Source: Lachnospiraceae bacterium (GTDB lineage: Bacteria; Bacillota; Clostridia; Lachnospirales; Lachnospiraceae). From it: a DNA stretch of 38,095 bases. How positions within the stretch are numbered: the stretch's first letter is position 1; each line of letters starts with the position of its first letter. Shown here one piece after another: positions 38,015-38,095 of this stretch. The position numbers were made by a program, and so were the translations under genes. A model generated the notes under the pieces. That model had not been told where the DNA came from. It searched no databases and saw only the letters and a program-made list of their open reading frames with translations. The stretch covers positions 1 to 38,095 of the forward strand of contig JAFRGQ010000096.1 in assembly GCA_017433725.1 (NCBI GenBank). The letters are read 5' to 3'.

Positions 38015-38095
38015 ATCGGCTATAAACCATATAATGTTCCGTAAATCGTTAGATTCTACCAAATGTTGGACTGAAACACTGCGCTTTAGCCAAAA

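Overview
The window reads as a chromosomal segment of a strictly anaerobic Bacillota, class Clostridia, most likely Lachnospiraceae or a close relative. The grounds are strong AGGAGG-type ribosome binding sites, TTG and GTG starts, VanR/VanS-like and AraC regulators, two FeoA/FeoB loci with Cys-rich tail proteins, a GGGtGRT/NifU-like pair, and an Rrf2-NifS-IscU cluster. No rRNA, tRNA, CRISPR array, transposase or complete prophage was seen. Only the first ~370 bases look like the tail end of a phage-type element.

Layout. (1) 1-3000: phage-like remnant, a GNAT acetyltransferase, and an AraC regulator divergent from a maltose/galactoside-type O-acetyltransferase. (2) 3.07-9.2 kb: a two-component system and two secreted lipoproteins, a Gly/Pro-rich beta-helix protein (Cthe_2159-like) and a tannase/feruloyl-esterase-like hydrolase with seven 48-bp repeats inside its catalytic domain. 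Both transcription units start with the same operator-promoter arrangement. (3) 9.2-16.2 kb: accessory zone with dispersed palindromic repeats, an HMA metallochaperone, a methyltransferase with an in-frame TGA, an ATC-hydrolase-family protein, a PTP-like phytase-type phosphatase, an orphan 56-aa double-glycine-leader peptide, a family 6 glycosylase, a Ser/Thr kinase divergent from an HTH protein, and a structured non-coding RNA. (4) 16.3-22.5 kb: a DUF362/C_GCAxxG_C_C fusion, a Dabb-like protein, the NifU-like/GGGtGRT operon behind a hairpin-rich leader, an unknown protein and an ATP-grasp ligase. (5) 22.7-28.3 kb: feoAB fusion plus Cys-rich protein, then rrf2, nifS, iscU and a CsoR-family repressor. 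(6) 28.5-31.7 kb: MATE exporter, nitroreductase, type-2 argC. (7) 32.1-36.6 kb: orphan FeoA-like protein, feoA-feoA-feoB, a second Cys-rich protein and a NifX-like protein. (8) 36.8-38 kb: a ferredoxin-type aldo/keto reductase.

Much of 16-37 kb concerns iron and Fe-S metabolism: two Fe(II) importers, Fe-S assembly under an Rrf2 regulator whose likely operator overlaps the nifS promoter, metal repressors, and scaffold-like proteins of unknown role. The second feo promoter carries two copies of a TAGT-N4-ACTA operator, one upstream of and touching the -35 and one over the -10. Intergenic DNA holds several families of palindromic repeats, many serving as terminators.
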